Source: Chthonobacter rhizosphaerae (GTDB taxonomy: Bacteria; Pseudomonadota; Alphaproteobacteria; Rhizobiales; Pleomorphomonadaceae). From it: DNA of 64,000 nt. The notes beneath the pieces were generated by a model. It had not been told where the DNA came from, made no database searches, and worked only from the letters and a program-made list of their open reading frames with translations. The first letter of the stretch is position 1; every line of letters starts with the position of its first letter. Location: NCBI RefSeq assembly GCF_013839525.1, contig NZ_JACDIS010000006.1, positions 62,001 through 126,000 of the forward strand. The letters are read 5' to 3'. Of the stretch, positions 9,002-19,877 are shown piece after piece. A program made the position numbers and the translations under genes.

Positions 9002-10449
9002 CAGCCATCGATACCATCCGCAATCGCTTTTCCGTGTTCCTGATGTCGGTGATCTGGCTGAACGTCGGGTTCATCGCCCTCCGGTCGATCTGGTCCGAAC
9101 AGTCGGCGCTGGCGATGATCGGCGCGGCCCTTCTCTGCGCCCTGGTGGCGACCGGCGCCTGGATGACGGACCGCACCGGCGCGCAGACGCGGATCGCGAC
9201 GTCCGTCGCGTCGACCGCCATGGTGATGATCCTCGTCTATGGCTTCGCCGGCACCACCATGCAGATCGACCTCCACATGTATTTCTTCGCCATGCTGGCG
9301 GTCATCGCCGGCTGGTGCGACTGGCGGGCCCTGGTGGCGAGCGCCGGCATGACGGCGGTGCACCACGTGGTGCTGAACTTCACCATTCCGGCGGCGCTCT
9401 ACGGCGGCGATGCCGACGTGGTCCGGCTGGGGCTCCATGCGGTGATCCTGCTGGCGCAACTCGGCGTGCTGGTCTGGGTGGTGGACCAGCTCAACGCCGC
9501 CTTCGCGACCTCCGCCCGGGCGACCGCCGACGCCGAGGCCGCGCGGGAGCGGTCCGAGGCGCTGGCGCGCGAGCGGGAGGCGGCCGCCATCGCGGACCGG
9601 GGCCGCGGCGAGGACCTGATGCGCGCCGTCGCCGAGTTCCGCGCCCTGGCGGGCGGCGCCATCGAGACGGTGCGGGCCGACATCGTGCGGGCGCATGGCG
9701 TGACCCAGCGCATCACCGGCATCTCGGCGTCGGCCGCCGACCAGGCGCTCAGCGTGGCGTCCGCCTCGCAGCAGGCGTCGTCGAACGTGCGCACGGTCGC
9801 GGCCGCGGCGGAGGAGCTGTCGAGTTCCATCCAGGAGATCGACGACACGGTGAGCCGGACGCGGTCGGTGATCGACCAGGCCCGCGCCGACGTGGACGGT
9901 ACGGTGCAGCGGGTGGGCGACCTGTCGCAGGAGGCGGTGAAGATCGGCGAGATCGTGACACTGATCCAGGCCATCGCCGAACAGACCAACCTTCTCGCCC
10001 TCAACGCCACCATCGAGGCGGCGCGCGCCGGAGAGGCCGGGCGCGGCTTCGCCGTGGTGGCGGCCGAGGTGAAGGGCCTCGCCGACCAGACCCGGAAGGC
10101 GACCGAGGAGATCGCCGCGCGGGCGAACGGCATCGGGGCGTCGACCGACGCGGCGGTGACGGCGATCCGAGGCATCGCGCACAGCATCGGCGACGTAGTG
10201 CGCTTCGCGGACTCCATCGCGGCCGCCATGGGCGAGCAATCGAGCGTCACCTCCGAGATCGCCCGCAACGTGGCCGAGGCGGCGCGCGGCACGGAGGCGA
10301 TCGCGGTGAACTCCACGAGCGCGGTCGAGGGAGCGCGGGGAACGAGCGACGGCGTGACCGAGATGGCGCAGGCGGTCCAGTCGATCGCCTCGGCGGCGGA
10401 CCGGCTGTCAACGGAGATCGACGTGTTCCTGCGCCGCGTGGCGGCCTGA
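8998..10449 (+). CDS. methyl-accepting chemotaxis protein with membrane-embedded sensor
   Basis: 483 residues. Residues 1-165 form about six membrane helices with almost no periplasmic domain and include [15 protein letters not shown] and a paired-histidine VHHVVLNF, so sensing is probably within the membrane. A coiled linker (about 170-215) leads to the cytoplasmic signalling domain (about 220-483), which carries the near-invariant hairpin tip [19 protein letters not shown] that contacts CheA and CheW. No HAMP domain is obvious. It starts with GTG overlapping the preceding small gene. The ligand is unknown; no che genes lie nearby. Confidence 0.88.
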   Translation: MTAIDTIRNRFSVFLMSVIWLNVGFIALRSIWSEQSALAMIGAALLCALVATGAWMTDRTGAQTRIATSVASTAMVMILVYGFAGTTMQIDLHMYFFAMLAVIAGWCDWRALVASAGMTAVHHVVLNFTIPAALYGGDADVVRLGLHAVILLAQLGVLVWVVDQLNAAFATSARATADAEAARERSEALAREREAAAIADRGRGEDLMRAVAEFRALAGGAIETVRADIVRAHGVTQRITGISASAADQALSVASASQQASSNVRTVAAAAEELSSSIQEIDDTVSRTRSVIDQARADVDGTVQRVGDLSQEAVKIGEIVTLIQAIAEQTNLLALNATIEAARAGEAGRGFAVVAAEVKGLADQTRKATEEIAARANGIGASTDAAVTAIRGIAHSIGDVVRFADSIAAAMGEQSSVTSEIARNVAEAARGTEAIAVNSTSAVEGARGTSDGVTEMAQAVQSIASAADRLSTEIDVFLRRVAA

Positions 10450-10461
10450 TGGGAATCGAGC

Positions 10462-10495
10462 GGGCGGGGCGGACGACCTGTCCGTCCCAGTGCCC
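10462..10495. terminator. hairpin between convergent chemoreceptor and gmk genes
   Basis: GGGGCGGAC (10466-10474) pairs with GTCCGTCCC (10480-10488) with one G-T pair and a 5-base loop, extended outwards by GGGC/GCCC. A second hairpin, GACCGC/GCGGTC at 10515-10535, overlaps the gmk stop. There is no long T run, so termination is a probable, not proven, role. Confidence 0.45.
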
Positions 10496-10533
10496 GCCTC
10501 CGACCGGCCGGTTCGACCGCTCGAGAGGGGCGG

Positions 10534-11214
10534 TCAGATGGGCTGGTCGAGGAGGCGCTGGACCAGGGCCTCGGTGCCGGGGGCGATGCGGGCGCGCTTC
10601 TTGCGCTCGGCCCGCAGGATCGCGTTCAGGTCGCCAAAGGCGCCCTGCAGGTCGTCGTTGACGACGATGTAGTCGAAGTTCGGCCACTGCTGGATCTCGG
10701 AGCGGGCGTTCTTCAGCCGCTTCTCGATCACGTCGGCGGCGTCCTCGGCCCGGCGCGTGAGGCGCGCCTTCAGCTCGGCCATGGTGGGCGGCAGGATGAA
10801 GATGGAGACCACGTCGTCCGGCATCTTCTCGCGCAGCTGGGCGGCGCCCTGCCAGTCGATGTCGAACAGGACGTCGCGGCCGGCGGCGAGCGCCTTCTCC
10901 ACCGGCGGGCGGGGTGTGGCGTAGAGGTTGCCGTGCACCTCGGCCCATTCCAGGAGCTCGCCGCCGTCGCGCATGGCGTGGAACAGCGGCGGCGTGATGA
11001 AGTGGTAGTGGACGCCGTCCACCTCGCTCGGCCGGCGCTCGCGGGTGGTGACCGAGATGGAGAGGGTGATGTCCCGGTCCGTGTCGAGCAGGAGGCGCGA
11101 CAGCGTTCCCTTGCCAGCGCCGGACGGGGACGAGATCACCAGCATGACGCCGCGGCGCGCCATCGGCACGCGCTGCAGGTCCGGCGAGGACGGGGACGAC
11201 TTGGCAGCACTCAT
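10534..11214 (-). CDS. gmk: guanylate kinase
   Basis: 226 residues. It phosphorylates GMP to GDP with ATP. The P-loop [11 protein letters not shown] (about 28-38), the GMP-binding [16 protein letters not shown] (about 58-73) and GNLYATP (about 95) are all present; the C-terminal lid ends normally. There is a short extra N-terminus of about 17 residues; an internal ATG (MARRGVM) is an alternative start. It begins 6 bases after yicC, a common pairing. Confidence 0.95.
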   Translation of the reverse strand: MSAAKSSPSSPDLQRVPMARRGVMLVISSPSGAGKGTLSRLLLDTDRDITLSISVTTRERRPSEVDGVHYHFITPPLFHAMRDGGELLEWAEVHGNLYATPRPPVEKALAAGRDVLFDIDWQGAAQLREKMPDDVVSIFILPPTMAELKARLTRRAEDAADVIEKRLKNARSEIQQWPNFDYIVVNDDLQGAFGDLNAILRAERKKRARIAPGTEALVQRLLDQPI

Positions 11215-11220
11215 CGGGGC

Positions 11221-12105
11221 CTACTCGATGTTCTGCACCTGCTCCTTGAACTGGTCCACCGTCGCCTTGAGGGCGAGCCCGATGCGAGTGAGCTCGGTGT
11301 CGTTCGACTTGGAGCAGAGCGTGTTGGTTTCGCGATTGAATTCCTGGGCGAGGAAGTCGAGCCGGCGGCCGACCGCGCCCTCGGCGGCGAGAAGGTCGCG
11401 CGCCTGGGCGACGTGGGCGGACAGGCGGTCGAGTTCCTCGCGCACGTCGGCCCGGGTTGCGAGGAGCGCCGCCTCCTGGTGCAGGCGGGCGGGGTCGATG
11501 TCCTCGCGGGCGAGGAGCACGGAGAGCTGGTCGAGGAGGCGTGCCTTGATGGCCTCGGGCGTGCGCGCGGGCAACGCCTCGGCCTCGGCGGCGAGGCGGG
11601 CGATCTCGTCCACCTGGGCGGACAGGATGCGCAGGAGCGCCGCGCCCTCCTGGCGGCGGGCGGCCACGAAGTCGTCGAGCGTGGCGTCGAAGGCGGCGAG
11701 GAGCGCCTCCTCCAGGCCCTTCTGGGCGGCTTCGTCGGGCAGCGCGTCCACGATGTCGACGACGCCGCGGATGGCGAGGAGACCGTCGATGGAGGCGGGC
11801 GTGACGCCGGGCCGGTCGGCGTAGCGGCCGGCGGTGGCGATCAGCGCCTCGAGGAGGTCGGTGTCCACCTGGAAGACGCGGCCGCTGCCCTCGCGGGCGA
11901 CCGTGAGGCCGACGGAGACTGTGCCGCGGGCGAGCCGGTCGCCGGCGAGCGCGCGGGCCTTCGCCTCCACGGCGTCGAAGCCCTGGGGGGTGCGGAAGCG
12001 CAGGTCGAGCCCGCGGCCGTTGACGGACCGCATCTCCCAGGCGAACCGCCACGCCTCGAAGCGTCCGTCCCGTCGGGCGAAGCCGGTCATGCTGGTGAGC
12101 GCCAT
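11221..12105 (-). CDS. yicC: YicC family endoribonuclease
   Basis: 294 residues, starting MALTSMTGFARRDG, the conserved opening of the YicC family, and ending with the DUF1732 region rich in Glu and Arg (LDFLAQEFNRETNTL..SK). YicC proteins are RNA endonucleases that affect small RNA stability in E. coli. The next gene, gmk, follows by 6 bases, so the two are probably one unit. The ATG at 12105 was chosen because conservation begins there; an upstream in-frame ATG at 12147 would add 14 unlikely residues. Confidence 0.9.
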   Translation of the reverse strand: MALTSMTGFARRDGRFEAWRFAWEMRSVNGRGLDLRFRTPQGFDAVEAKARALAGDRLARGTVSVGLTVAREGSGRVFQVDTDLLEALIATAGRYADRPGVTPASIDGLLAIRGVVDIVDALPDEAAQKGLEEALLAAFDATLDDFVAARRQEGAALLRILSAQVDEIARLAAEAEALPARTPEAIKARLLDQLSVLLAREDIDPARLHQEAALLATRADVREELDRLSAHVAQARDLLAAEGAVGRRLDFLAQEFNRETNTLCSKSNDTELTRIGLALKATVDQFKEQVQNIE

Positions 12106-12217
12106 CAGGGCCGTCCTTCCGAGGGCTTGGGCGGTACGGCCGTTCATGTGCCACAGGCACGAGGGGGCGGCAAGGACAAGCCGACGGGCGGGCGCGTCGG
12201 GGGTGGGTGCCCTCCCC

Positions 12218-13069
12218 TTACAGGCGGACCGGGTCGACGCCGCATTCCTGGACGATGACGTCGAGGACCCGGTCGAGGATCGCGCGGACGAGGGGCTGGT
12301 CGCCGGCGAGGCGGCTGTTGTCGATGGTGGTGACCGGTTGGACGAGGCGGACGGAGTTGGTGAGGAAGACCGTGCCGGAGGAGACGAGATCGCGCGCGGT
12401 CAGCGACTTCTCCACCGGCTTCAGGCCGAGGTCGGCGGCGGCGGCAAGGACGATGGAGCGGATGATGCCCGGCAAGACCCCGTCGCGGATCGGCGGGGTG
12501 AAGAGGTGGCCGTCGGCGATGCAGAACACGTTGGCGGCCGTGGTGCAGGCGACGCGCAGCTGGCTGTTCAGCATCAGGGCGTCCTTGGCGCCCTTCGAGA
12601 CGGCCTCGCGGAGGGCGAGGACGTTGTCGAGGTATTGGAGCGACTTCAGCCGCGCCAGGGGCGAGCCGTCGTTGCGCCGGATCGACGAGGTGAAGAGCGT
12701 GGTCGGCTCGAACACCAGCTCGCGGCGAAAGCCTGAGAGCGACAGCATCACGGTCGGGACCGGATCGGCCGGCGGCGCGAGGCCGCGGGCGCCGGGGCCG
12801 CGGGTGACGGTGAGGCGCAGCACCGCCCCGTCCGGCGGCTCGTGGCCGGCGATGCGGATGATGTCGGCATAGAGCCGGTCGCGCTCGACCGAGAAGCCCA
12901 GGACCTTGAGGCCGTGGTCCAGGCGGTCGAGATGGGCATCCAGGCGGAAGACCGTGCCGCCGAACAGCGTCATGGTCTCGAACAGCCCGTCGGCGAGGGT
13001 GAGGCCGCGGTCGGTCAGATCGAACGGCGCGACGTTGCCCTCGTGGAGCTCGCCGTCGAGGGAAATCAT
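12218..13069 (-). CDS. pabC: class IV aminotransferase, probable aminodeoxychorismate lyase
   Basis: 283 residues of the PLP fold type IV family (D-alanine/branched-chain aminotransferases and PabC). The catalytic Lys lies in RLKSLQYLDNVLA (about 142-154), and the cofactor-phosphate region is near VLPGIIRS and SSGTVFLTNS. Sequence alone does not separate lyase from transaminase. The overlapping operon does: it starts inside the stop of pabA (ATGA), and pabB is upstream. Its expected job is to split aminodeoxychorismate into p-aminobenzoate and pyruvate. Confidence 0.82.
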   Translation of the reverse strand: MISLDGELHEGNVAPFDLTDRGLTLADGLFETMTLFGGTVFRLDAHLDRLDHGLKVLGFSVERDRLYADIIRIAGHEPPDGAVLRLTVTRGPGARGLAPPADPVPTVMLSLSGFRRELVFEPTTLFTSSIRRNDGSPLARLKSLQYLDNVLALREAVSKGAKDALMLNSQLRVACTTAANVFCIADGHLFTPPIRDGVLPGIIRSIVLAAAADLGLKPVEKSLTARDLVSSGTVFLTNSVRLVQPVTTIDNSRLAGDQPLVRAILDRVLDVIVQECGVDPVRL

Positions 13070-13650
13070 CGGCCGGTGCGCTCCGCGGCCAGCTTCAGGA
13101 AATTGGCGAGCATGGCATGTCCCCCTTCGGTGAGAATCGATTCCGGGTGGAACTGCACACCGTAGGTCGGATGTTCCCGATGGGCGAGACCCATTACCTC
13201 TCCCTTATCCGATCGGGCTGTGACGACCAGCGGGCTCTCGGGGTCGTCCACCTCGACGATGAGGGAGTGATAGCGGCCGACCTTTACGGGATTGGGGAGG
13301 CCGGCGAACACGTCGGTGCCCTCGTGGGTGACGAGGGAGGCGCGGCCGTGCATGGGCTCGCGCGCCCGGACGACGCGGCCGCCGAGCACGTCGCCGATGC
13401 ACTGGTGGCCGAGGCAGATGCCGAGGATCGGCGTGCGACCGGACAGCGCCTCGACGATGCCATTGGAGATGCCGGCCTCCTTCGGGCTGCACGGGCCGGG
13501 CGAGATGACGATGGCGCGGGGGCTCAGCGCCTGGACCTCGTTCACCGCCAGGGCGTCGTTGCGCACGACGGTGACCTCCTCGCCGAGCTCGCGGAAATAG
13601 CGGGCGACGTTGCCGACGAAGCTGTCGTAGTTGTCCACAATGAGGATCAC
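13066..13650 (-). CDS. pabA: aminodeoxychorismate synthase, glutaminase subunit
   Basis: 194 residues, a complete class I glutamine amidotransferase. The nucleophile Cys is in GICLGHQ (about 78), the oxyanion region is ISPGPCSP (about 49), and the His-Glu pair is in VQFHPESILT (about 170). It hydrolyses glutamine and feeds ammonia to PabB. It overlaps pabB upstream and pabC downstream by 4 bases each, consistent with translational coupling. Alone it could equally be TrpG-like; the PabB partner decides the name. Confidence 0.9.
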   Translation of the reverse strand: MILIVDNYDSFVGNVARYFRELGEEVTVVRNDALAVNEVQALSPRAIVISPGPCSPKEAGISNGIVEALSGRTPILGICLGHQCIGDVLGGRVVRAREPMHGRASLVTHEGTDVFAGLPNPVKVGRYHSLIVEVDDPESPLVVTARSDKGEVMGLAHREHPTYGVQFHPESILTEGGHAMLANFLKLAAERTGR

Positions 13651-15047
13651 GGGCGGTCCTCCGGCCGGAAGGTGGCCAGCACCCGGCTCGCCTTGACGAG
13701 CGTCTCGTCATACTCGTCGGCCGGGTCCGACAGGGCCGTGATGCCGCCGCCGCCGAACAGGATGGCCTCGCCGTTGACGAAGGTGACGGTCCGAATGGCG
13801 ATGTTGGTGTCGGCCGCGCCGTCGAAGCCGAGGTAGCCGATCGACCCGCAGTAGACGCCGCGTTCCACCTTTTCCAATTCCGTGATGATCTCCATGGCCC
13901 GGATCTTCGGCGCCCCCGTGATCGACCCGCCGGGGAAGGCCGCGGCGAGGAGGTCCACCACGTCCCTGCCCTCGTCGAGGACGCCGGTGACGACCGACAC
14001 CAGATGGTGAACGGTGGCGTAGGTTTCCAGGACGTTGAGCGCCGGCACGTGCACGGTGTGGGGCCGGCAGACGCGGGACAGGTCGTTGCGCAGGAGATCG
14101 ACGATCATGACGTTCTCGGCCCGGTCCTTCTCCGAGCCGAGGAGCACGCCGGCGAGGTTCATGTCCTCCAGCGGATGGGCGGAGCGCCGGATGGTGCCCT
14201 TGATGGGCCGCGTCTCCACCCTGCCCTCGTAGACCTGGGCGAAGCGTTCCGGCGACGACGAGGCGATCTTCAGCGGGCCGTAGTCGAGCCAGGCGGCGAA
14301 GGTGGCGGCGTTGCGGGCGCGGAGGCGCTGGTAATAGGCGAAGGCGTCGAAATCGGCCGGAAGCCTCGCCGAGAACCGCTGGGCGATGTTGGCCTGGAAG
14401 ATGTCGCCCGCGAGGATGTACTCCACCGTGCGGGCGATGATCGCCTCGTACTCCGGCCGGGTGAAATTCGACTGGAAGGCGAGCTCGGCGGTGCCGACGC
14501 CGGTGCCGGTGAAGAGCGCGGGCGCGGCGAGCCGCTCCTCGAACGCGTCGGCGCGGGCGGCGGCGCGCCTCTCGCGGGCGAGCGGGTCCGTCTCGGGCCA
14601 GCCGGTGGAGACGAGCCAGGCGCGGTTCTCCCGGTGGTCCCAGGCGAAGACCACGTCGTAGAAGTGGAGAAGCACCTGGGGGACGCCGGGCTGCAGCGTC
14701 TCGGGCGTGGGCAGGCGTTCCAGCTCGCGGCCGAAGTCGTAGGCGAGGAAACCCGCGGCGCCGCCCTGGAAGGGCGGCAGGCCAGGCACGCTGACCTGGC
14801 GATAGAGGGCGAGCTTTTCCTTGAGGACCGCCAGCGCGGCGCGGCCGCCCTCGGCGATCCGCTCGCCGTTCCAGGTGGCGACGCCGCCCTCGACCTTGAA
14901 GGTGGCGAACGGGTCGGCAGCCACGAAGGAGAAGCGCCCCAGGGTGGCGTGGGCCATGGCGCTGTCGAGGAAGGTGACGTTCGGCAACCCCGACAGGCGG
15001 CGGACCACCTCCACGGGATCGCGCAGGGAGAGCGACCGGACCAGCAT
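13647..15047 (-). CDS. pabB: aminodeoxychorismate synthase component I
   Basis: 466 residues. An N-terminal anthranilate-synthase-like domain (about 1-140, with GFLAYDFGRELE) is followed by the chorismate-binding domain (about 180-455). The motif RPIKGTIRR carries the Lys typical of PabB, where TrpE has Ala in PIAGT. DLLRNDLSRVC, HHLVSVVTG and GGSITGAPKIRAMEII match the family. It aminates chorismate using ammonia from PabA. The ATG at 15047 is where conservation starts; the open frame runs on antisense to rimO but is not coding there. Confidence 0.92.
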   Translation of the reverse strand: MLVRSLSLRDPVEVVRRLSGLPNVTFLDSAMAHATLGRFSFVAADPFATFKVEGGVATWNGERIAEGGRAALAVLKEKLALYRQVSVPGLPPFQGGAAGFLAYDFGRELERLPTPETLQPGVPQVLLHFYDVVFAWDHRENRAWLVSTGWPETDPLARERRAAARADAFEERLAAPALFTGTGVGTAELAFQSNFTRPEYEAIIARTVEYILAGDIFQANIAQRFSARLPADFDAFAYYQRLRARNAATFAAWLDYGPLKIASSSPERFAQVYEGRVETRPIKGTIRRSAHPLEDMNLAGVLLGSEKDRAENVMIVDLLRNDLSRVCRPHTVHVPALNVLETYATVHHLVSVVTGVLDEGRDVVDLLAAAFPGGSITGAPKIRAMEIITELEKVERGVYCGSIGYLGFDGAADTNIAIRTVTFVNGEAILFGGGGITALSDPADEYDETLVKASRVLATFRPEDRP

Positions 15048-15338
15048 GACGGAGACGACCTCGCGTGACCGGGCGCGGCGGACGCGGCCGGATTCCTGTG
15101 AGCGGAAGCTAGGCGGCGCGAGGGGGCGTGTCGAGGGGGTGCGGGGTCGCGGGGGTGAAGCGCGGGCGGGACCGGGCGGCGGACGATCGATACGGGCCTG
15201 GCCCGCGTTCGCGGACGTGACGGACCGGTCGGCAGTGGCGGATCTCTGCGGACATCCTTGACGTCGCCGCAATTCGCCGGCATGCATCCGGCCAACGTTT
15301 GTCGCGGGTGCGCCCGCCCTGATCACGATCCCCGACCC

Positions 15339-16703
<1,365 letters not shown>

Positions 16704-17039
16704 GAGCGCGTGCTGAGATCTGCAGAGGAAGGCCCTACGCGAAGGCAAAGGGTCATTGAGCGGTCAGGCGCGGCGACGAATCGACTCCTCCGCCTGCGCT
16801 GACATCTGCACTCGAAATAAGCAAATTTGTCGCCATTGTATGCAATCGTGAATTCAGCGCTTCAGCGAAGCTGAAGTATGAAATGAGGCAATGTACTCAA
16901 CGGGCCGAGGCGAAAGGCAGATCCAGCTTTCAATTAAGCATGATTCAATCAGAATTCTTGTTGGTACAATTCTCGCTTTAGAAGGTTCAAGCGCCTGGCG
17001 TCGCGAATTCCCGTTCCCCACGCCAAGGAATTCTTGACC
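16704..17039 (+). promoter_or_regulatory. AT-richer intergenic region with sigma-54-like promoter
   Basis: This gap before the ABC operon is clearly less GC-rich than its flanks. At 16962-16977 it contains TTGGTACAATTCTCGC, a GG-N10-GC arrangement close to the sigma-54 consensus (TGGCAC..TTGC): GG at 16963-16964, GC at 16975-16976. A weak ribosome-binding site AAGGA (17026-17030) precedes the ATG at 17040. A sigma-54 promoter would fit nitrogen control of an importer, but a chance match cannot be excluded. Confidence 0.3.
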
Positions 17040-18020
17040 ATGACTTTCAAGTTGAACCGCCGACAACTCCTGTCCGGCGGCGTCGGCCTTGCGACGCTTG
17101 GATTTGTCGGCCCGGCCCGGGCGGACGACACACCGATCAAGATCGGCTATTGGCCGATTTCGGCGGGCCTCCCCTTCTATACGGCCGTCGAGAAAGGCTT
17201 CTTCAAGGACGCCGGACTGAATGTGGAACCCGTAAAGCTGGCCAGCGCAAACCAGATCGTCGAAGGCATGATCGCCGGCCGTGTCGACGGTTCCGCCAAC
17301 GGCACCGCGTCGGCCACGCTGGCGCTTGGCGATTTCACGTCGCCCGGGTTCATGAAGATCTTCTGCTCCAACCCGAGCAACCGGTCGCTGGTGCTGGACC
17401 AGTTCCTGGTTGCCAAGGACAGCCCGATCCAGACGATCGGGGAACTCGCCGACAAGCGGGTCGCCTGCGGTCCCGGCATCCAGAACGTGGCGCTCGCCAA
17501 GACCGTGCTCGAGCGCAACGGCGTGAAGGACCCCTCCGTCATCGAGCTGCCCATCGGCCAGCATGTCGCGGCCCTGGCGGCCGGCCAGATCGACGCCTGC
17601 TATACGCTGGAGCCGACCGGCACGGTTGGGACGCTCAAGGGCATCTCCCGCATCCTGGAGAGCGGCGTCATATCCAAGTACATCCTGGGTGACCCGGATG
17701 CGCCCTGGTACGGCGGCTCGGCGTCGCTGACCACAAGTTTTCTGAACACCCGGCCGGAGACCGCCAAGGCCTATATGGAGGCCTAAGCGCGCGGCGTGGC
17801 CTTCGTGAAGGAGAAGCCGGACGAAGCTCGCGCTTTCCTTCCGGGATACACGAGCATCGAGCCCGACCTCGTCGACAAGGTGCCGCTGGCCGGATACGTG
17901 CTTGCCAAGGATTTCACCGAGAAGGACCTCGGCTACTTCCAGACCTTCTTCGACCTCTTCACCGAAAAGGGCGTGTTTCCGGCGAAGGTGGACGTGCCCT
18001 CGCTGATCCTGAAATCCTGA
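17040..18020 (+). pseudogene. ABC transporter substrate-binding protein (NMT1/SsuA-like), interrupted by in-frame TAA
   Basis: The gene would encode 326 residues, but TAA at 17784-17786 stops it after 248. The same frame stays open afterwards and reads ARGVAFVKEKPDEARAFLP to a normal end at 18020, so this is one nonsense change and not a frameshift. The N-terminus has a twin-arginine-type signal (NRRQLLSGGVGLATLGF) and the body matches SsuA/TauA/ThiY-type periplasmic binding proteins (IKIGYWPISAGLPFYTAVEKGFF). The lost residue was probably Tyr (TAC or TAT). A GTG at 17796 could restart the tail. Permease and ATPase genes downstream are intact, so the loss may be recent, a sequencing error, or readthrough. 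Confidence 0.8.
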
Positions 18021-18036
18021 CCGGGCGCGCCGCGAC

Positions 18037-18798
18037 ATGACCTCCCAACTGACGCAACGCCTGCTGCCGCTCGTCGGCCCGCTCGTCTTTTTCGCGACAT
18101 GGTGGGTCGCGGTCGCGGCGCACCTGGTGAATCCCGTGTTGATGCCTTCACCAGTGGATACGGTCATCCACATGGCGGCAGCTCTCGCGACCGGAACGCT
18201 CGGAGGCGACCTCGCAGTCACCTTTTTGCGAACGAGCATCGCCTTCCTGGTGGCGGCCATCGTCGGCGTGCCCTTGGGCACCGCCCTCGGCGCGTCCGCG
18301 CCGCTCTATCGGAGCGTGGAATTCCTCATCGACTTTTTCCGCTCAACCCCATCGAGTGCGCTGATCCCCCTGTTCATGCTCATCTTCGGATTGTCGGACG
18401 CTAACAAGATCGCCATAGCGGCCTTCGCGGCTCTGCTGCTCGTCGTCTTCAACTCCGCCTACGGCGTGATGAACGCCCGCAAGACGCGCATTCTGGCGGC
18501 CAAGGTGATGGGCGCCACGCCCTGGCAGATCTTTCGCGAAGTGCTCCTGAAGGAAAGTCTGTCACAAACCTTCGTGGGATTGCGGACCGGCGTCTCGATG
18601 GCGCTCGTCATCGTCATCGTGGCGGAGATGTTCATCGGGGCGGAAAGCGGCCTCGGTCACCGTATCATCGACGCCCAGCAAGTGTTGAACGTGAAGGACA
18701 TGTATGCCGCCATCCTCGTGACCGGCGCGCTCGGCTACCTTCTCAACGTCGGCTTCCTGGTGATCGAAACCCGGTTCATCCATTGGAGCGGCAAATGA
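18037..18798 (+). CDS. ABC transporter permease, SsuC/TauC type
   Basis: 253 residues with about six membrane helices. The EAA loop that docks on the ATPase lies at about 150-170 (KVMGATPWQIFREVLL). The class (binding-protein-dependent importer, BPD_transp_1) includes aliphatic sulfonate, taurine, nitrate and pyrimidine-precursor systems; the substrate cannot be read from the sequence. It begins 16 bases after the end of the interrupted binding protein and its TGA overlaps the ATG of the ATPase. Confidence 0.88.
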   Translation: MTSQLTQRLLPLVGPLVFFATWWVAVAAHLVNPVLMPSPVDTVIHMAAALATGTLGGDLAVTFLRTSIAFLVAAIVGVPLGTALGASAPLYRSVEFLIDFFRSTPSSALIPLFMLIFGLSDANKIAIAAFAALLLVVFNSAYGVMNARKTRILAAKVMGATPWQIFREVLLKESLSQTFVGLRTGVSMALVIVIVAEMFIGAESGLGHRIIDAQQVLNVKDMYAAILVTGALGYLLNVGFLVIETRFIHWSGK

Positions 18799-19589
18799 TG
18801 GAACAGCTCGTCGCGCAAACCGGCCCTGCCGTGGAGGCCGCCCACATCGAGGTCCGGCGCCTCAGCAAGTCATTCTCAGGCTCGCCGCTCTACACTGATT
18901 TCGACGTAGACTTCCCGCGCGGCAAGATCGTCTCGATCTTCGGGCCGAACGGCTGCGGCAAGTCCACGCTGATGAACATGATCGCCGGCATCACGCCGAT
19001 CGACAGCGGCGACATCCGGATCGGCGGCAAGACCGTCAAGGAGAGCCGGATCGGCTACGTGTTCCAGCAATACCGGGAGGCGATGTTTCCTTGGCTCCGG
19101 GCGTGGGACAACATCGCTTGGCCGTTGCGCATCGCCAAGGTGCCGGAAGCCGAGGTGAAGGCGCGCGTCGATTCGATCGTGGCGTCCTTCGAGATCCGGT
19201 TCGACCTCCACCGCTATCCGTACGAGCTATCCGGCGGACAGCAGCAGACGGTCTGCATCATGCGGGCGCTGGTGACACGGCCGGAGGTGCTCTTCCTCGA
19301 CGAGCCCTTCTCCGCACTCGACTACGAGATGACGCTCTTCATCCGCGAGAAGCTGCAGGACATCCAGATGCGGACGGGCACCACGATGGTGATCGTATCG
19401 CACGACCTGGAGGACGCCGTCTTTCTCGCCGACAAGGTGCTGCTGCTGACGCGGCGCCCCACCCGGATCGCGGAATACCTTCCTTTTCCGCTTGGCCGCC
19501 CGCGAACGGCGGAATCCATGGAGGATCCTCTCTACCTCCAAACCCGCAGCCATGCGCTGGCCGTGTTCAAGCGGGAGGCATGGGCCTGA
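18795..19589 (+). CDS. ABC transporter ATPase, SsuB/TauB type
   Basis: 264 residues. Walker A FGPNGCGKSTL (about 48-58), the Q loop VFQQYREAMFPW, signature LSGGQQQTVCI (about 145; the usual LSGGQ is intact although the following RV is TV) and Walker B VLFLDEPFSALD are present, with the switch His in VSHDLEDAV. It powers the permease encoded just upstream (ATGA overlap). The signature tail QQQTVCIMRAL is slightly unusual for the family but should not abolish ATP binding. Confidence 0.88.
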   Translation: MMEQLVAQTGPAVEAAHIEVRRLSKSFSGSPLYTDFDVDFPRGKIVSIFGPNGCGKSTLMNMIAGITPIDSGDIRIGGKTVKESRIGYVFQQYREAMFPWLRAWDNIAWPLRIAKVPEAEVKARVDSIVASFEIRFDLHRYPYELSGGQQQTVCIMRALVTRPEVLFLDEPFSALDYEMTLFIREKLQDIQMRTGTTMVIVSHDLEDAVFLADKVLLLTRRPTRIAEYLPFPLGRPRTAESMEDPLYLQTRSHALAVFKREAWA

Positions 19590-19705
19590 CCGCCGCGCCG
19601 GCCGGCAAGCCCGCCCGGTCGATCCCGGTCGACCGCGCGGCGGTCACCGAGCCGTACCAGAGAGTCATCGCTGACGGCACTGATCGGCCCGAGACTCCTA
19701 ACCTC

Positions 19706-19728
19706 GACGGCGGGTCGCTCCCGCCGTC
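19706..19728 (+). terminator. hairpin after the ABC operon
   Basis: GACGGCGGG (19706-19714) and CCCGCCGTC (19720-19728) form a perfect 9-base stem with a 5-base loop. The T run is weak (TCCCTGCT). It lies in the 288-base gap before the NADH dehydrogenase gene, which otherwise shows only pyrimidine-rich sequence. Confidence 0.55.
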
Positions 19729-19877
19729 TCCCTGCTCGCGTCGCCGCTCCCTCTAGCCCCCTCCCCGCGACCTCGCGACGCAAGGCTCGGAAAGTCATGC
19801 TTAGGTGAAGGAGGGGAACATAGGCTTGGTCCGGGAGATCGGCCGGAGAGTCGGTGAGCGAGGGGGAGAGGCGCGAG

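Noticed and set aside
17784-17800. Frameshift in the ABC binding-protein gene
   Set aside because: The downstream coding sequence is in the same frame as the upstream part, so only a stop codon is involved.
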